Assembly: GCA_019022495.1 (NCBI GenBank)
Contig: JAFEKR010000070.1
Coordinates: 23,018 to 87,017 of the forward strand
Direction of reading: 5' to 3'
DNA: 64,000 nucleotides
DNA from: Epichloe hybrida
Lineage: Eukaryota > Ascomycota > Sordariomycetes > Hypocreales > Clavicipitaceae
The notes under the pieces: generated by a model
What the model saw: only the letters and a program-made list of their open reading frames with translations
What the model was told of the DNA's origin: nothing
Database searches by the model: none
Shown: positions 1 through 9,276 of the stretch, piece by piece
How positions within the stretch are numbered: the stretch's first letter is position 1
How the letters are laid out: every line of letters begins with the position of its first letter
Made by a program: the position numbers and the translations under genes

Positions 1-196
1 CTTTTGGTAAAGTTTCTTGATCTTGTAGTATGATACCCAATCAGCTTACATTTCGTCCCTTGGGACCCGTTGTCACTGGTCAGGCAGTTAGTTTCGCACC
101 CATAGCGGCGTGTGAGTGCGTGGGAAGACAAGCCGTATTCCTACATAATAACGTGCGTGAGCTATCAATTGTGGGCATAAAGGTGTGTCCCACCGT

Positions 197-233
197 CACG
201 TGATGTGACACGGCGCCATACCGCAATCACGTG
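197..233. promoter_or_regulatory. Paired CACGTG palindromes upstream of the molybdopterin synthase small subunit gene
   Basis: CACGTG occurs at 197-202 and again at 228-233, 31 bp apart. CACGTG is the E-box class bound by bHLH factors (Cbf1/Pho4 type in fungi). They lie about 110-145 bp before the likely 5' leader exon of the gene at 568. Binding and function are inference. Confidence 0.35.
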
Positions 234-341
234 GCGGAGCTCTGAGGGACAGACCTATAATCTCTTCAAATTTTTTCACATTCGCAACCTCGTCTGCGGA
301 GCTGCATCTCTGCTGTACGTAGCTTCATGATGCTATTTTTG

Positions 342-533
342 GTAAGTCACTGCTCAGTGCGCTGTTCATCTATCTCTCAACCATCCTGGAATGATGTTTT
401 AATAGCATGTATTACCTGAATACTTTTTTGATGTACCTTTTATCACCAAGATCTCTGACCCAGACCTCATACATTTTCTCTTGCCCCGTTGGTTTTTCCT
501 GCAATCGATCTGTCGCTAACAGTGCAACTACAG
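342..533 (+). other. Probable intron in the 5' leader of the MOCS2A gene
   Basis: A GTAAGT donor lies at 342. A GCTAAC branch-like sequence at about 514-519 is followed 14 nt later by a TACAG acceptor ending at 533. Translating the upstream ATGs (327/330) through this junction gives an immediate in-frame TAG, so the intron most likely lies in untranslated leader. The coding start is then the ATG at 568. Confidence 0.45.
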
Positions 534-567
534 CAGTAGTATCTTCCTTCGGCCTCGCAGTGCAACC

Positions 568-903
568 ATGCCAGCGTCTTCTCGCGCACGCTGGCGCTGC
601 GCGTGCGGGCGCTCTGGGTGCGTGTGCGGACCCCCTAGCGGCCAGTTCAACGTGCTCTATTTCGCCGGAGCAAGCTCATATACTGGCAAGGACCATGAGG
701 CTTGGCCGGCCCCATTACCACTAGCTGAGCTGTTCGTCGAGCTCGAATCTAAGTATCCTGGCATCAAAGGCAAAATATTGGACTCGTGTATGGTGACGAT
801 CAACCTTGATTATGTAGATATCCCTGATGCTGGTGATGCCAATGGCTTGATAATCCAAGAATCCGACGAGGTCGCTATCATACCTCCCGTCAGTTCTGGA
901 TAG
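568..903 (+). CDS. Molybdopterin synthase sulfur carrier subunit (MOCS2A / MoaD / CnxG family)
   Basis: A small ubiquitin-fold sulfur carrier of 111 aa. Its C-terminal glycine is thiocarboxylated and donates sulfur to precursor Z in molybdenum cofactor synthesis, together with the MOCS2B large subunit in the cytosol. Residues from about 27 on carry the family signature: FNVLYFAGASSYTGKDHE, then PLPLAELF, KYPGIKGKILDS, VTINLDYVD, and the end DEVAIIPPVSSG. The first 25 residues are Cys/Arg-rich and look unlike the rest of the family, but the frame is open back to a TAA that fits a leader intron, so ATG 568 is preferred. The protein ends Ser-Gly where bacterial and animal proteins end Gly-Gly; the terminal Gly itself is kept. 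URM1 is the alternative ubiquitin-like sulfur carrier, but the internal motifs favour MOCS2A. Confidence 0.85.
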   Translation: MPASSRARWRCACGRSGCVCGPPSGQFNVLYFAGASSYTGKDHEAWPAPLPLAELFVELESKYPGIKGKILDSCMVTINLDYVDIPDAGDANGLIIQESDEVAIIPPVSSG

Positions 904-1197
904 CCAATGAGATTTAGATGAAACGTTTTCTTTGTCTCGTCGTGCCACCAGTGTCTAGAGGTATTCATGGTTTGGTACGGCAGGCTGGGAAGTGTTGGTG
1001 TGTGCGAAGTTCCCTCTGTGTGCGTGTGCATTACGCCGTGCTCAGTGCTCCGTACCTAAATACCAACCCTAAGCGCCCCGAACGCGGTTGCTCTCCTGCT
1101 CAGCAAGTAGAGGATCAGAGGAAGTGTTTTGCGCGGTTCTACATGACGAGCTTCCGGCGGGACCACGGCGACGCAGCACCCTCGGTCACACAGACGC
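904..1197. other. Intergenic, no gene recognised
   Basis: About 290 bp between the MOCS2A stop and the ATG of the broken small ORF. It should hold the MOCS2A 3' end. Open frames across it have no family resemblance. Confidence 0.4.
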
Positions 1198-1528
1198 ATG
1201 GACGAATGGTGGCAGGCCATCTCGCCAGTGTAGCCGGATCCCCATCCTGCAGAGATAATCCACGCCGTGCGACCGACATTGCGCGTTGGCGCACGACGGG
1301 CTCACGGACGAGCAGGTAGAGGGCCTGCTGTACGCGTGTAATCTCGTGACGGCGTATCTCCTGGCTCGCGTCACGGGCAGTGCGTCGACCGAGGAGTTTG
1401 TCATTGAGCAGATCCGAGGGGCATGGCCGAGGGTTCAAGCTCTGTTGGGTGCTCGCGGGGAGGTGGCGATGGATTGTGCCGACGGCGGGGACGGGCTGTA
1501 CGATGGCACATTCCTGGCTCATCTGTGA
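1198..1528 (+). pseudogene. Small unrecognised ORF, apparently broken by one stop and one frameshift
   Basis: From ATG 1198 the frame reads MDEWWQAISPV, then meets TAG at 1231. The same frame continues sensibly with PDPHPAEIIHAVRPTLR up to about 1284. A second frame, open from about 1262 to TGA at 1526-1528, reads LAHDGLTDEQVEGLLYACN and on through a helical, protein-like tail ending GLYDGTFLAHL. No acceptor AG lies between the upstream stop in the second frame (1256-1258) and about 1308, so a simple intron does not easily join the two parts. I do not recognise the family. It may be a decayed gene, a gene with an unusual first exon, or a chance open frame. Confidence 0.3.
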
Positions 1529-1994
1529 TCTGTGAGGCAATGAGATTTGGGTGAAGTCTCGAATGGGATGCTGTGTGCCTAGGTAGGTAGTTTGGTTGTC
1601 AATGTGTCACCTTGATGTCTTGTCTGCCAGAAGCAACTTGGCAACGAACATTCAACTTGTCTTCAACTTGTCGAGCCGTTCCACTCAGCTGTCTCAGCTG
1701 TCCATACCCTTTAGCTCGCCGCGTGCCAGGTGCCAGGTACCAGGTGCCAGGTGCCAGGTACCAGGTGCCAGGTGCCAGCATCCAAGACAACAACAAACAT
1801 GTCTTGGTGTTATCCCTGTGATCCGTACCGAGATGGTGAGTAGCTGAAAAGACAGTGGCGATTGATGTAAGAGAGGGCATATGGAGTATACCTGATTCAT
1901 GACGGAAAGAGGAAAGGGAACGGAAGGGGAGAAAAGAGAGAGACCATAGACTAACACGTCCTCGCAGCTTCTCTTGTCCATTGTCCAGATCACC
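1529..1994. other. Upstream region of the lipase gene
   Basis: About 470 bp with no gene. It holds the 7-bp minisatellite at 1723-1778 and an A/G-rich stretch (about 1905-1945) just before the lipase ATG. Confidence 0.4.
1723..1778 (+). repeat. Minisatellite of eight 7-bp units (GTGCCAG with GTACCAG variants)
   Basis: Eight uninterrupted 7-mers. Every third unit carries the GTACCAG variant, so a 21-bp higher-order period is visible. It sits about 220 bp upstream of the lipase start. The GGTACC and GTGCCAG cores make it partly self-complementary. Confidence 0.9.
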
Positions 1995-2843
1995 ATGCGT
2001 CTCGACGCACACCTCGCAGCCTCACTGGCCCTTTGCACCATCTCATCCGCCCTCCCATCCTCCCAGGACACGAGAGCCAACCCGCACAATGACTTTTCCT
2101 GCAAGTCTTCCCGCAACCCCGTCGTGCTGCTGCACGGCCTCGGGGCCACCTACTACGAGGACATCAACTTCCTCGACCTCTGGCTCCAGTCCAAGGGCTT
2201 CTGCACCTTCTCCCTCACCTACGGCGGCTACGACGGGTTCCCCCTCGTGGGCGGCCTCAAGCCCGTCAACGAATCCTCGCACGAAATCGCCGCCCTTGTC
2301 CAAGAGGTCCAGTCCAAAACGGGCTCGTCCAAGATCGACCTCGTCGGCCACTCCGAGGGCGCCTTCCAGGCTCTGTACACGACCAAGTTCGGGGACGTGT
2401 CCTCCATCGTCGACAACATCGTCGCCATTGCCCCGCCCACCCATGGCACAGACTTCGCAGGGCTGTACGAGCTCGCCCTGACGCTGGGCGTCGGCAACGG
2501 CGTCGGGAAGCTTCTCAGCACGCTCGGGTGCGGCGCCTGCTCGGACCTCACCACAGGTGGCCCGGCCATCGCCAGGCTGAACGACGGGACGCCCATTGTC
2601 CAGCCGGGCACGACAGTCACTGTCCTGACGTCCAAGTACGATGAGCTCGTCACGCCCACCGCCGCGTCGTTTATCCAGGAGCAGGGCGTCAACAACATCT
2701 GCGTCCAGGACTACTGCCCGTTCGACCCGGTGGGCCACATCGGCGAGGCGTACGACCTCAACGTGTGGAATTTGGTGCTGAACTCGTTGGAGAAGCAGGT
2801 TGGGAGGAAGTTTTTCTGTCTTGCCGCCTCGCCTGGCAAGTGA
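1995..2843 (+). CDS. Secreted alpha/beta-hydrolase lipase (class 2 triacylglycerol lipase-like)
   Basis: A 282-aa intronless gene. A signal peptide is evident at residues 1-19 (MRLDAHLAASLALCTISSA). NPVVLLHGLG (41-50) forms the oxyanion-hole strand-turn, GHSEG (118-122) contains nucleophile Ser120, Asp216 lies in SKYDELVTP, and His248 in DPVGHIG; together they make a Ser-Asp-His triad. Cys residues at 36, 70, 179, 182, 236 and 241 fit a disulfide-bonded extracellular enzyme. ATG 1995 is chosen over the in-frame ATG at 1974 because it starts directly at a good signal peptide. The text around the nucleophile resembles secreted lipases of actinobacteria (Pfam Lipase_2), so ancient transfer is possible but not shown. 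Codons end strongly in C or G. The likely role is hydrolysis of acyl esters outside the cell; the natural substrate is unknown. Confidence 0.85.
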   Translation: MRLDAHLAASLALCTISSALPSSQDTRANPHNDFSCKSSRNPVVLLHGLGATYYEDINFLDLWLQSKGFCTFSLTYGGYDGFPLVGGLKPVNESSHEIAALVQEVQSKTGSSKIDLVGHSEGAFQALYTTKFGDVSSIVDNIVAIAPPTHGTDFAGLYELALTLGVGNGVGKLLSTLGCGACSDLTTGGPAIARLNDGTPIVQPGTTVTVLTSKYDELVTPTAASFIQEQGVNNICVQDYCPFDPVGHIGEAYDLNVWNLVLNSLEKQVGRKFFCLAASPGK

Positions 2844-4003
2844 ATCGGGCGTACGCAGGTTGCGAAGAGGAACAGCGAAAGAGAGACGTGGCCAAAGGGA
2901 AAGGAAAGAAGCCGACGATTCATGGAAATGGGAAATCTAAGCGAGCTCAGATCTGTACATACGTAATGTCTAATGGATCCCCCAAAGTCCAGTATATATC
3001 TATATCTATAAATATAGCTACGGCCGTAATGTGTCTGGCGCCAATTTGATCACTGGCAGCCATAAGTGGGCGTGCCACTACGTTCACGAAGTCACCACAA
3101 CAGCACACCACCTGTCAAGTTCACCGACCTCGTCTCCCCCAAGAAGTTAGTGAGTGGCAGGCACGCGCCCCCAAATACAAGTTTCATGGCGGCGCAACGG
3201 TCCGCCTAGATAAATCTGACGGTGAACGACGAGGCACCACCGACCCAACCCAACCATTCATCGGTTGGAAGCCATGGCAAGAACTCAGTGCGGTTGCTCC
3301 CGTCTCCGTGGCCGGCAAAAGATATCCCGGGAAAAGACTCCGTGATGAGAAAGAGAGCCGTGCCCTTCCCGCCGCGCGGATTCCTCTTCATTGTCGCTGC
3401 AAAGGTGTGAGTTCTGCTCGCACTACGCCTGCGGCGTCTCCATCATCAGCGGTCCGCGCCTGGCCACGTTCAGAGCTTCCACGCCAGTTCGCCTGGTGTC
3501 CAGAGATACTTTTGCTCGACATGTTCCGCTTCGGTCTTGTACGCTGCCGATGACTGACCCGACATGGTGGGTGTAGGTAATCGGCCTGCTGGACTCGCCC
3601 TGTGGTGCTCGAGCGGAAACCTGGCTTACATGGACCACTGGGGACTATCCTTTGGTCTGAGGAGGCCAAAGGAGATTGGCGGGAGGAGCTAATCACTTCT
3701 GTCAAGAGGAACACAGAGAGGTACAGGATCGATAATGATATAACCCAAGGCGGTGGGTGCGCGTGGCACAGGAAAAACGTGTGAAGAGGCAGAGGCCGTC
3801 AAGGTAGCTGATGATGCTGTAGCGTGACCAGACGGGTTTTGGCCACCCTCTTTCTTGTTGACGGACGTCTAATCTAATTTGGTAGTCATTGTTGCCTTAG
3901 CATACACCATGTTTTTCATAAGAAATACATCAACGCGCTCTCCAACGTGTGAGGACGGTAGCGTTGCATCTCATTGCTGCAGCCAAAAGGCCAGGCCGGG
4001 TCT
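2844..4003. other. Intergenic 1.16 kb, no gene recognised
   Basis: Between the lipase stop and the stop of the minus-strand gene ending at 4004. Only short open frames occur, none with family resemblance. It holds the 3' ends of two convergent genes. A run of TATA repeats lies near 2993-3015. Confidence 0.4.
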
Positions 4004-6142
4004 TCAAATAAGCCCCCCTGTCATGGCAACTTCCCGTGACCGTCTCACCTGCTGCTTTAGCTTTCTCATCTCGGCTCGCCTTCTTCTGGCGTGCTGCTCA
4101 TCATCTTCACCGGGCCGGACGGCTGTCAGAGTCTCCAAAGCCATCAAGTCAACAAGAAACCGGCGGATTCGAAGCCCTGTTCTGTTGCGAACAAAGGCGT
4201 CGATTTCTTCATTGCATGCAGCCGATGCGGCGACATGCAGGCCGCGCAACACATCGCGATCCGAGATTTCGCGATCATCATAGTCAACCTCAGTAAAATC
4301 ATGACTGCCCTTGATGGAAGACGTCCTTCTGGGAATGTTGGGCCGCGCAGTCGGCTTTGGTGGTACACCCCGACTTTTCGGGCAGCATATTCCGATGTGA
4401 TGAGGATCATACTGCAGCACAGATACCCTTTTGTTCCTGGCTGAGGGAGGGCGTCGTGGTCGACGTGGACGCGGTCCTCGTTGGCCATCTACTTGCAGCT
4501 CTATTCGAGAGTCCAAGTCTTGTCGTCGCTGGGGTAGTCGTACTTGAGATTCGGGCACCACAGGGCGATCCTTTTGGGTGCGAGACTTGACAGTCTCCGC
4601 GACGGGTTGCCGTCCATAGCTCTGGTTGGCCAGAGAGTCTACCACTCGCGGGAGCTGGCCCTCTTGGCCGGGCTGTTGGCGGTGTTGGATGTGGCAATCA
4701 ATGCTCTCTGAATGCAACTTTGGCATGGCCAGGGAATGTCGGCGGCCGGTGGTAATGAAGTTTGGTCGATCTCGGTCACTTCTCCCATCTTTATTGCCAA
4801 ACATATCAGGGACAAGTGGACTCGGCTTCTGGTGAGGGCTGTGTGAAACGGAGTTAATGTACTCTTGAGCTTGTGGCGCGCGTTTTTTATTTCTCACTGG
4901 CGAATTTCTTGGTAACTGCTTGGTGGAATTTTCCCGGGCATGATTCTTTGGTTTGGCGGCCGGGGCCTTGAAATGAGCCCAGTCTGTGTCTGTGGTAAAG
5001 TCATCTTCTGCTGGAAAGCAAGGCAAGCAGCGACGGGCCGGACGTTTCTTCCCGGAGCGGCCTTTTTTCTTGCGGACCGGAGCTTCATCAATAAGTGCCA
5101 ATCTGAACTCGTCCATTTTCTTCGGTTCTGCAAAGGATATTTCCGTATTGGTGCTCTGTGTCCGACCAGAGCTACCAGAGCTACCAGAGCCATTGAATCC
5201 GTCCACTTGCGCAGGCAGAGCACAGCCATAGCCGCGTTGCCGGAGAGGCCTGGGCGGTGGCAATCCAGGCTGCAAGTCTCGCAAGTATTTTGGCACGCAG
5301 CTAGCCTGTTCTTTCGACGTCACCGCCAGACCAGCGGCCCGAAGCTGTGACCGGAATGGGAGTAGTTCAGCCACTGTGTGTAGTGTTGCAGCATCGGTAG
5401 GCGGGGTTGGTGTATCCTTTACTGTTTTGCCTCTTGCCTCCGTCTGTTCTGCGTAGGCCTCGAGGTCCTTTGTGAAACGGTTCACTGAATGTCTCTGTGT
5501 TGACGGGTAAGATCCACTCGATTTTAAGAATGACCGTTGCTGAGATGTATGGCTGCTCTGCTGTACTGAAGTTGAAAATAACCGAAGTTGCTGAGCAATA
5601 CTGCGAGATACAGCTGCCACGAGGGCAGAATCTACAGACTGACGTTTGCCTGGGTTCATAAGGTCCGCAGCAGCGTCTGTCAAGCTGCGACGGATATTCG
5701 CTGGCTCTTTTGAACCGGTGACAAGTAGCTTGCGTTGGGATAGCGCCAAGGGAGGCTTGGGCGCAGCATCTTTGTTGTGCGGGCGAGAAACGATACCGTG
5801 ACGATGATTGTCAGGATGGCTATGAATATCACTACTTGAAGGAGGATGCGGAAAAGAATCGAGATCGAATGGAGATTCGGACTTGCGCAAATGTTCAGGA
5901 GCATCGGATAAAGCGTCCGAAGAAAACTTGATCCATGTAGATAATTTGCGCTCTGTGCCACGAGGGTTATGGCCGCTGTGGTCATCCCCACAAGGCCGCC
6001 TTTTAGAAAGGAATTTTCGGGCAGAGCAACGGGGCCGGCAAGGTCGCCTGGATAGGAAGACAACTCGTGAGCGTGGACGACGAGTATCAAAAGTGCTGCG
6101 TAAGGAAGTGTTTGCCTCAGGGATAGATGCTAGAGGGGCCAT
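4004..6142 (-). CDS. Unrecognised basic, low-complexity fungal protein with a conserved-looking C-terminus
   Basis: A single open frame of 712 aa from ATG 6142 (MAPLASIPEANTS). An in-frame ATG 30 nt upstream (6172) would add ten residues. The first 600 residues are Arg/Lys/Ser/Pro-rich and probably disordered, including short basic clusters such as KKKGRSGKKRPARR. The last 100 residues look folded: DREISDRDVLRGLHVAAS, then DAFVRNRTGLRIRRFLVD, then an Arg-rich helix ending RRSREVAMTGGLI. The length of an open, intronless frame and this ordered tail argue for a real gene. The family and function are not recognised; basic patches would allow nuclear localisation, but that is speculation. Confidence 0.6.
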   Translation of the reverse strand: MAPLASIPEANTSLRSTFDTRRPRSRVVFLSRRPCRPRCSARKFLSKRRPCGDDHSGHNPRGTERKLSTWIKFSSDALSDAPEHLRKSESPFDLDSFPHPPSSSDIHSHPDNHRHGIVSRPHNKDAAPKPPLALSQRKLLVTGSKEPANIRRSLTDAAADLMNPGKRQSVDSALVAAVSRSIAQQLRLFSTSVQQSSHTSQQRSFLKSSGSYPSTQRHSVNRFTKDLEAYAEQTEARGKTVKDTPTPPTDAATLHTVAELLPFRSQLRAAGLAVTSKEQASCVPKYLRDLQPGLPPPRPLRQRGYGCALPAQVDGFNGSGSSGSSGRTQSTNTEISFAEPKKMDEFRLALIDEAPVRKKKGRSGKKRPARRCLPCFPAEDDFTTDTDWAHFKAPAAKPKNHARENSTKQLPRNSPVRNKKRAPQAQEYINSVSHSPHQKPSPLVPDMFGNKDGRSDRDRPNFITTGRRHSLAMPKLHSESIDCHIQHRQQPGQEGQLPRVVDSLANQSYGRQPVAETVKSRTQKDRPVVPESQVRLPQRRQDLDSRIELQVDGQRGPRPRRPRRPPSARNKRVSVLQYDPHHIGICCPKSRGVPPKPTARPNIPRRTSSIKGSHDFTEVDYDDREISDRDVLRGLHVAASAACNEEIDAFVRNRTGLRIRRFLVDLMALETLTAVRPGEDDEQHARRRRAEMRKLKQQVRRSREVAMTGGLI

Positions 6143-6506
6143 CTCGATTGCATAGCGAGATGGCCAAAGCAAACCTGTTTTCGACTGAGACTATCCAAGA
6201 AAAGTTTAGACCAAGTAGTGGTGATGAGGCATTCGAGTGGACGAAATGTTGTTGTTTGGTGGTAATTAAGACATGGTGGAAATGCCTCTTCTGCGGTGTG
6301 GTCTTGCAAAGGAGTGCAGGACAGGACAAACGTGAGGCATAAATCGGGAGTGGGCAGCGGATATATGGCGAGCCGGGTAAACCAAATTTCTCACCAAATT
6401 CTTCTTCTCCCAAGGTTGGGAAGGAAGCAGGGCCATTTGGGTAGGCCTGTACGATGGCGACCTCTGCTTTCCCTCTCAGTCGTTTTGCTGCATCTGGATT
6501 TCGACT
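6143..6506. other. Intergenic between two minus-strand genes
   Basis: About 360 bp, containing the promoter and leader of the gene at 4004-6142 and the 3' end of SDHAF1. No other coding signal is seen. Confidence 0.4.
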
Positions 6507-6902
6507 TTACTTGATGTCCTTGATACCAGGACCCGAGTACACTTGGAGCTGGCGACGCCCTTTACGCAGCAGAAACTCAATGGCGGCGAAGTCACGTTTG
6601 TCCAGACTCAGGTTGCGAACAAACTCGGCTCTGTCAGAAGAGAGTTAGAAGACACTTGTCCGCCCACAGTGTACACCTCTCAACATGGACATGGAAACAC
6701 ATGCAACACGCCACGTACGTACCTGGCGAACTGCTCAAAATGAGATCGGGTGCTCTTGCATCGCGTCAGTTTTCGGGTTCGGGTTGTCACGGGACCAGAT
6801 GAGAAGTTTCAATTGAGGACTCACGACGGGCTTCTTCCGACTTTCACGCAGACAATGGCGGTAGAGGCCCGAGACCTCTTTTTGGAGACCGGAATGACGC
6901 AT
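6507..6902 (-). CDS. SDH6: Succinate dehydrogenase assembly factor 1 (SDHAF1 / Sdh6), LYR-motif protein, three exons
   Basis: Hand-spliced model: exon 1 6902-6825, exon 2 6754-6723 (only 32 nt), exon 3 6630-6507, giving 77 aa. Intron 1 (6824-6755) runs from GTGAGT to CAAG with an ACTGAC branch-like site. Intron 2 (6722-6631) runs from GTACGT to GACAG. Exon 1 gives MRHSGLQKEVSGLYRHCLR with the LYR tripeptide at residues 13-15; exon 2 gives TRSHFEQFAR; exon 3 gives LSLDKRDFAAIEFLLRKGRR and ends SGPGIKDIK. All phases join cleanly, and the order and length match the family. SDHAF1 acts in the mitochondrial matrix, recruiting the Fe-S cluster machinery through its LYR motif to mature the SDHB subunit of complex II. 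The gene is divergent from DUS4 over a 495-bp shared promoter. Confidence 0.88.
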
Positions 6903-7397
6903 CTCGGCAGTAGATGAGACCCGTGGCCGTTGATATCTGTGAAAATGGGAAGATGCGGAAGAGAAATTCACAAAGCCAAGCCAGCAAGTTACGCTTCTCG
7001 AATATTAGGGGGGGGCAGCCCGAGGTGTGTCTGGCCAATGGGAAGCCGCGAATTCCGTGACCAAAGGATTCAATCAGCGATTCAGCGGAGGCTGCCAGCT
7101 TCCATACAGTGGACTCAACGGAAATAAAGTCGCTGTCAATTCGTAGAGGCAATCGACAACGACACAATAGCATCATCGACTACGATTATAAGCATGCCGA
7201 CTCCTCCATCTGTCCGGCTGGCTAATAGACGGCCAACCTTGCGTTCCCTATCTCACACTGACTCCTCATCATCTCTGCTCAGTTGGCCAAGTTGAAAAAC
7301 AAAAGACTTCAACACCCACCCTGACAGCTCGCCACGCCAACAACAACCACACGAGCAGATCAGTCACTCCATTCATTGCCCAATCTCTCTTCCAGAC
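6903..7397. promoter_or_regulatory. Shared divergent promoter of SDHAF1 (minus) and DUS4 (plus)
   Basis: 495 bp between two divergent start codons with no open frame of interest. A G-run (GGGGGGG) lies near 7008-7014. Pyrimidine-rich tracts near 7260-7350 would fall in the DUS4 leader. Co-regulation is inference. Confidence 0.4.
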
Positions 7398-8983
7398 ATG
7401 GCCGTCAAAGGGGAGAGCCCTCTCGGCCCCACGCCTCAGTGAGTTGGTTGTCAAGCGTTTGTCCCTGCCAATCACCGATGGCATCAACTTGCAAGGCAGG
7501 CCATAGAAGATATGTAGAAGATGCTAACAGGGACCATCGTCACGTAGCCCTCTCAAAATATTCGACACTTGTCGAAGGCAAGACAAGTTTTTGTATGCGT
7601 GTGCGCCCATGGTGCGATACAGCAAGGTACCATTGACCTCTTCGCCCCCCTTATCAATCAGTCGGTACTTTGTGTTTCTCGTGCCTGAAATGGCCCCGAA
7701 GTTGACAATGAACAAGCTCGCTTTCAGACAAACAGTCCATCAATACGGAACGGACTTATGCTGGACACCAATGATACTAGCCAAGGAGTTCAATCGCAAC
7801 GAATTTGCCCGTGATAGTGGTACGTGTCTCTCATGTCCTCTCCATGCCGTGTCACTGCACTGGTGAAAAAACCGAAGTGATGGGGGTTAGAAGAAGAAAA
7901 AAGAACCTGACAAATTCCCAGATCTCACCGTGTCAACAAAACACCCCCAGCCGCCCACCATTCTCCAATTCGGCGCCAACGTTCCCGTAGAACTAGCCCG
8001 CGCCTCATCTCTCGCCGCGCCGTTCGTAGCGGGCGTTGACCTCAACTGCGGGTGCCCTCAGTCATGGGCCTGCGCGGAGACCCTTGGCGCGGCGCTCATG
8101 GACAAGAGAGAGCTGGTGCGCGACATGGTTGTCGAGACGAGAGAGCGGTTGCGGCAGGACGGATGGGGGGTGCTCATGGAGGAGGATGTGGAAAACCCGA
8201 GGGGCCGAAGTGTCAGCGTCAAGATTCGAGTTCACGATGATTTAAGGCATGTTCTTCGCTCCTCGACAGGCGCCTAGAGACAACGAGCGCCCACGCCGCC
8301 GCCAAAGGGACGGCTAGGGGTGGTCTTTTTCTTACTGACTTGATGAGCTTCCCAGGAGAACAATGGACTTTCTCGACACCGTAATAGGGCACCCGCAGAA
8401 CAGAAACGTCGACTGGGTCACCATCCACCCTCGGACCCGCCACACACCCTCCACAACACCCATCTTCACCGAGTCTCTCGAGATCCTCACCCAAAAGTAC
8501 GCGAGTACCCTGCCCATCCTCCTATCCGGCGACATATTCGACCTATCCGCCCTCCCCATCCGCCCTACCAGGCCGCCACAGCCCGACCCCTCGACATTGA
8601 CTATCGGACAAGACGCAGCAAGACGTCGCCAGCAACAGCCGACGCACCCCAGGCCCAGCACCACCCACCTCTCAGGCTTCATGTCCGCCCGCGGTCTTCT
8701 CGCCAACCCAGCCCTGTACGCGGACTTCGCCTCCTGTCCCTGGGAGGCCGTCGAGACGCTCATGTGCAAACTTGCTCGGGCACCGTTGCCGTTCAAGCTC
8801 GCGTTGCACCATGTGCAGGAGATGACGGCGCCGGGCATGGGCCCAGACAAGACCGCGTTGTTGTCGAAGAAGGAGAGGGCGGAACTGAATGCGCTGGGGA
8901 ACATGCTCGATCTGGTTGATTTTCTGGATCGCAAGGTCGAGGAGCATGCTGGGAGGGTGGGGGGCATGCGAAGAGACTTGTAG
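7398..8983 (+). CDS. DUS4: tRNA-dihydrouridine(20a/20b) synthase Dus4, five exons
   Basis: Hand-spliced model: 7398-7438, 7548-7626, 7717-7819, 7922-8246 and 8356-8983, total 391 aa with all phases consistent. The FMN-dependent enzyme reduces uridines 20a/20b in the tRNA D-loop. Exon 2 carries KFLYACAPMVRYSK; exon 3 WTPMILAKEFNRNEFARDS; exon 4 PPTILQFGAN and DLNCGCPQSWA, where Cys119 is the expected catalytic acid; exon 5 IHPRTRH and FMSARGLLANP, the FMN phosphate-binding end of the TIM barrel. Intron 1 ends CACGTAG with a GCTAAC branch site at about 7523-7528. Intron 4 (8247-8355) must use a GC donor (AG|GCATGT): a nearby GT donor at 8251 gives the wrong phase. Exon 5 has a low-complexity insertion rich in Pro, Gln and Arg at about 240-270. 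Confidence 0.9.
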
Positions 8984-9276
8984 AAAATGGCTGAACGAGA
9001 AGATGTAAGAACAAAAACACATGTACGTACGGGGTTGGAGAGGGGGGGGGGCAAAGGATCATCACAAATATAGAGAGAGCATACATAGTACGAACATGGA
9101 CTGACAATGTGTTCGAGAGTCGAGACACACCACACAACTGGCATCACACCATGCTTTTGGCATCTTTTCTCATGACGCCACCTTCACAACGAGCTCGTCG
9201 GAAAGAACATGTCGGAGGAAGAACTGAAAAACGAAAAGGCTGTCATTGTTACCAAAGTAGAAGCTTGAACCGGATT
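8984..9276. other. Convergent 3' spacer between DUS4 and SEC10
   Basis: About 290 bp holding both 3' ends. A nine-base G run lies at about 9042-9050. No gene is seen. Confidence 0.4.

Noticed and set aside
407..724. 105-codon open frame overlapping the MOCS2A start
   Set aside because: Different frame from the recognisable MOCS2A protein, runs through the likely leader intron, no family resemblance.
2043..2738. 231-codon antisense open frame over the lipase
   Set aside because: Shadow of a GC-rich coding strand; the plus strand has signal peptide and catalytic triad.
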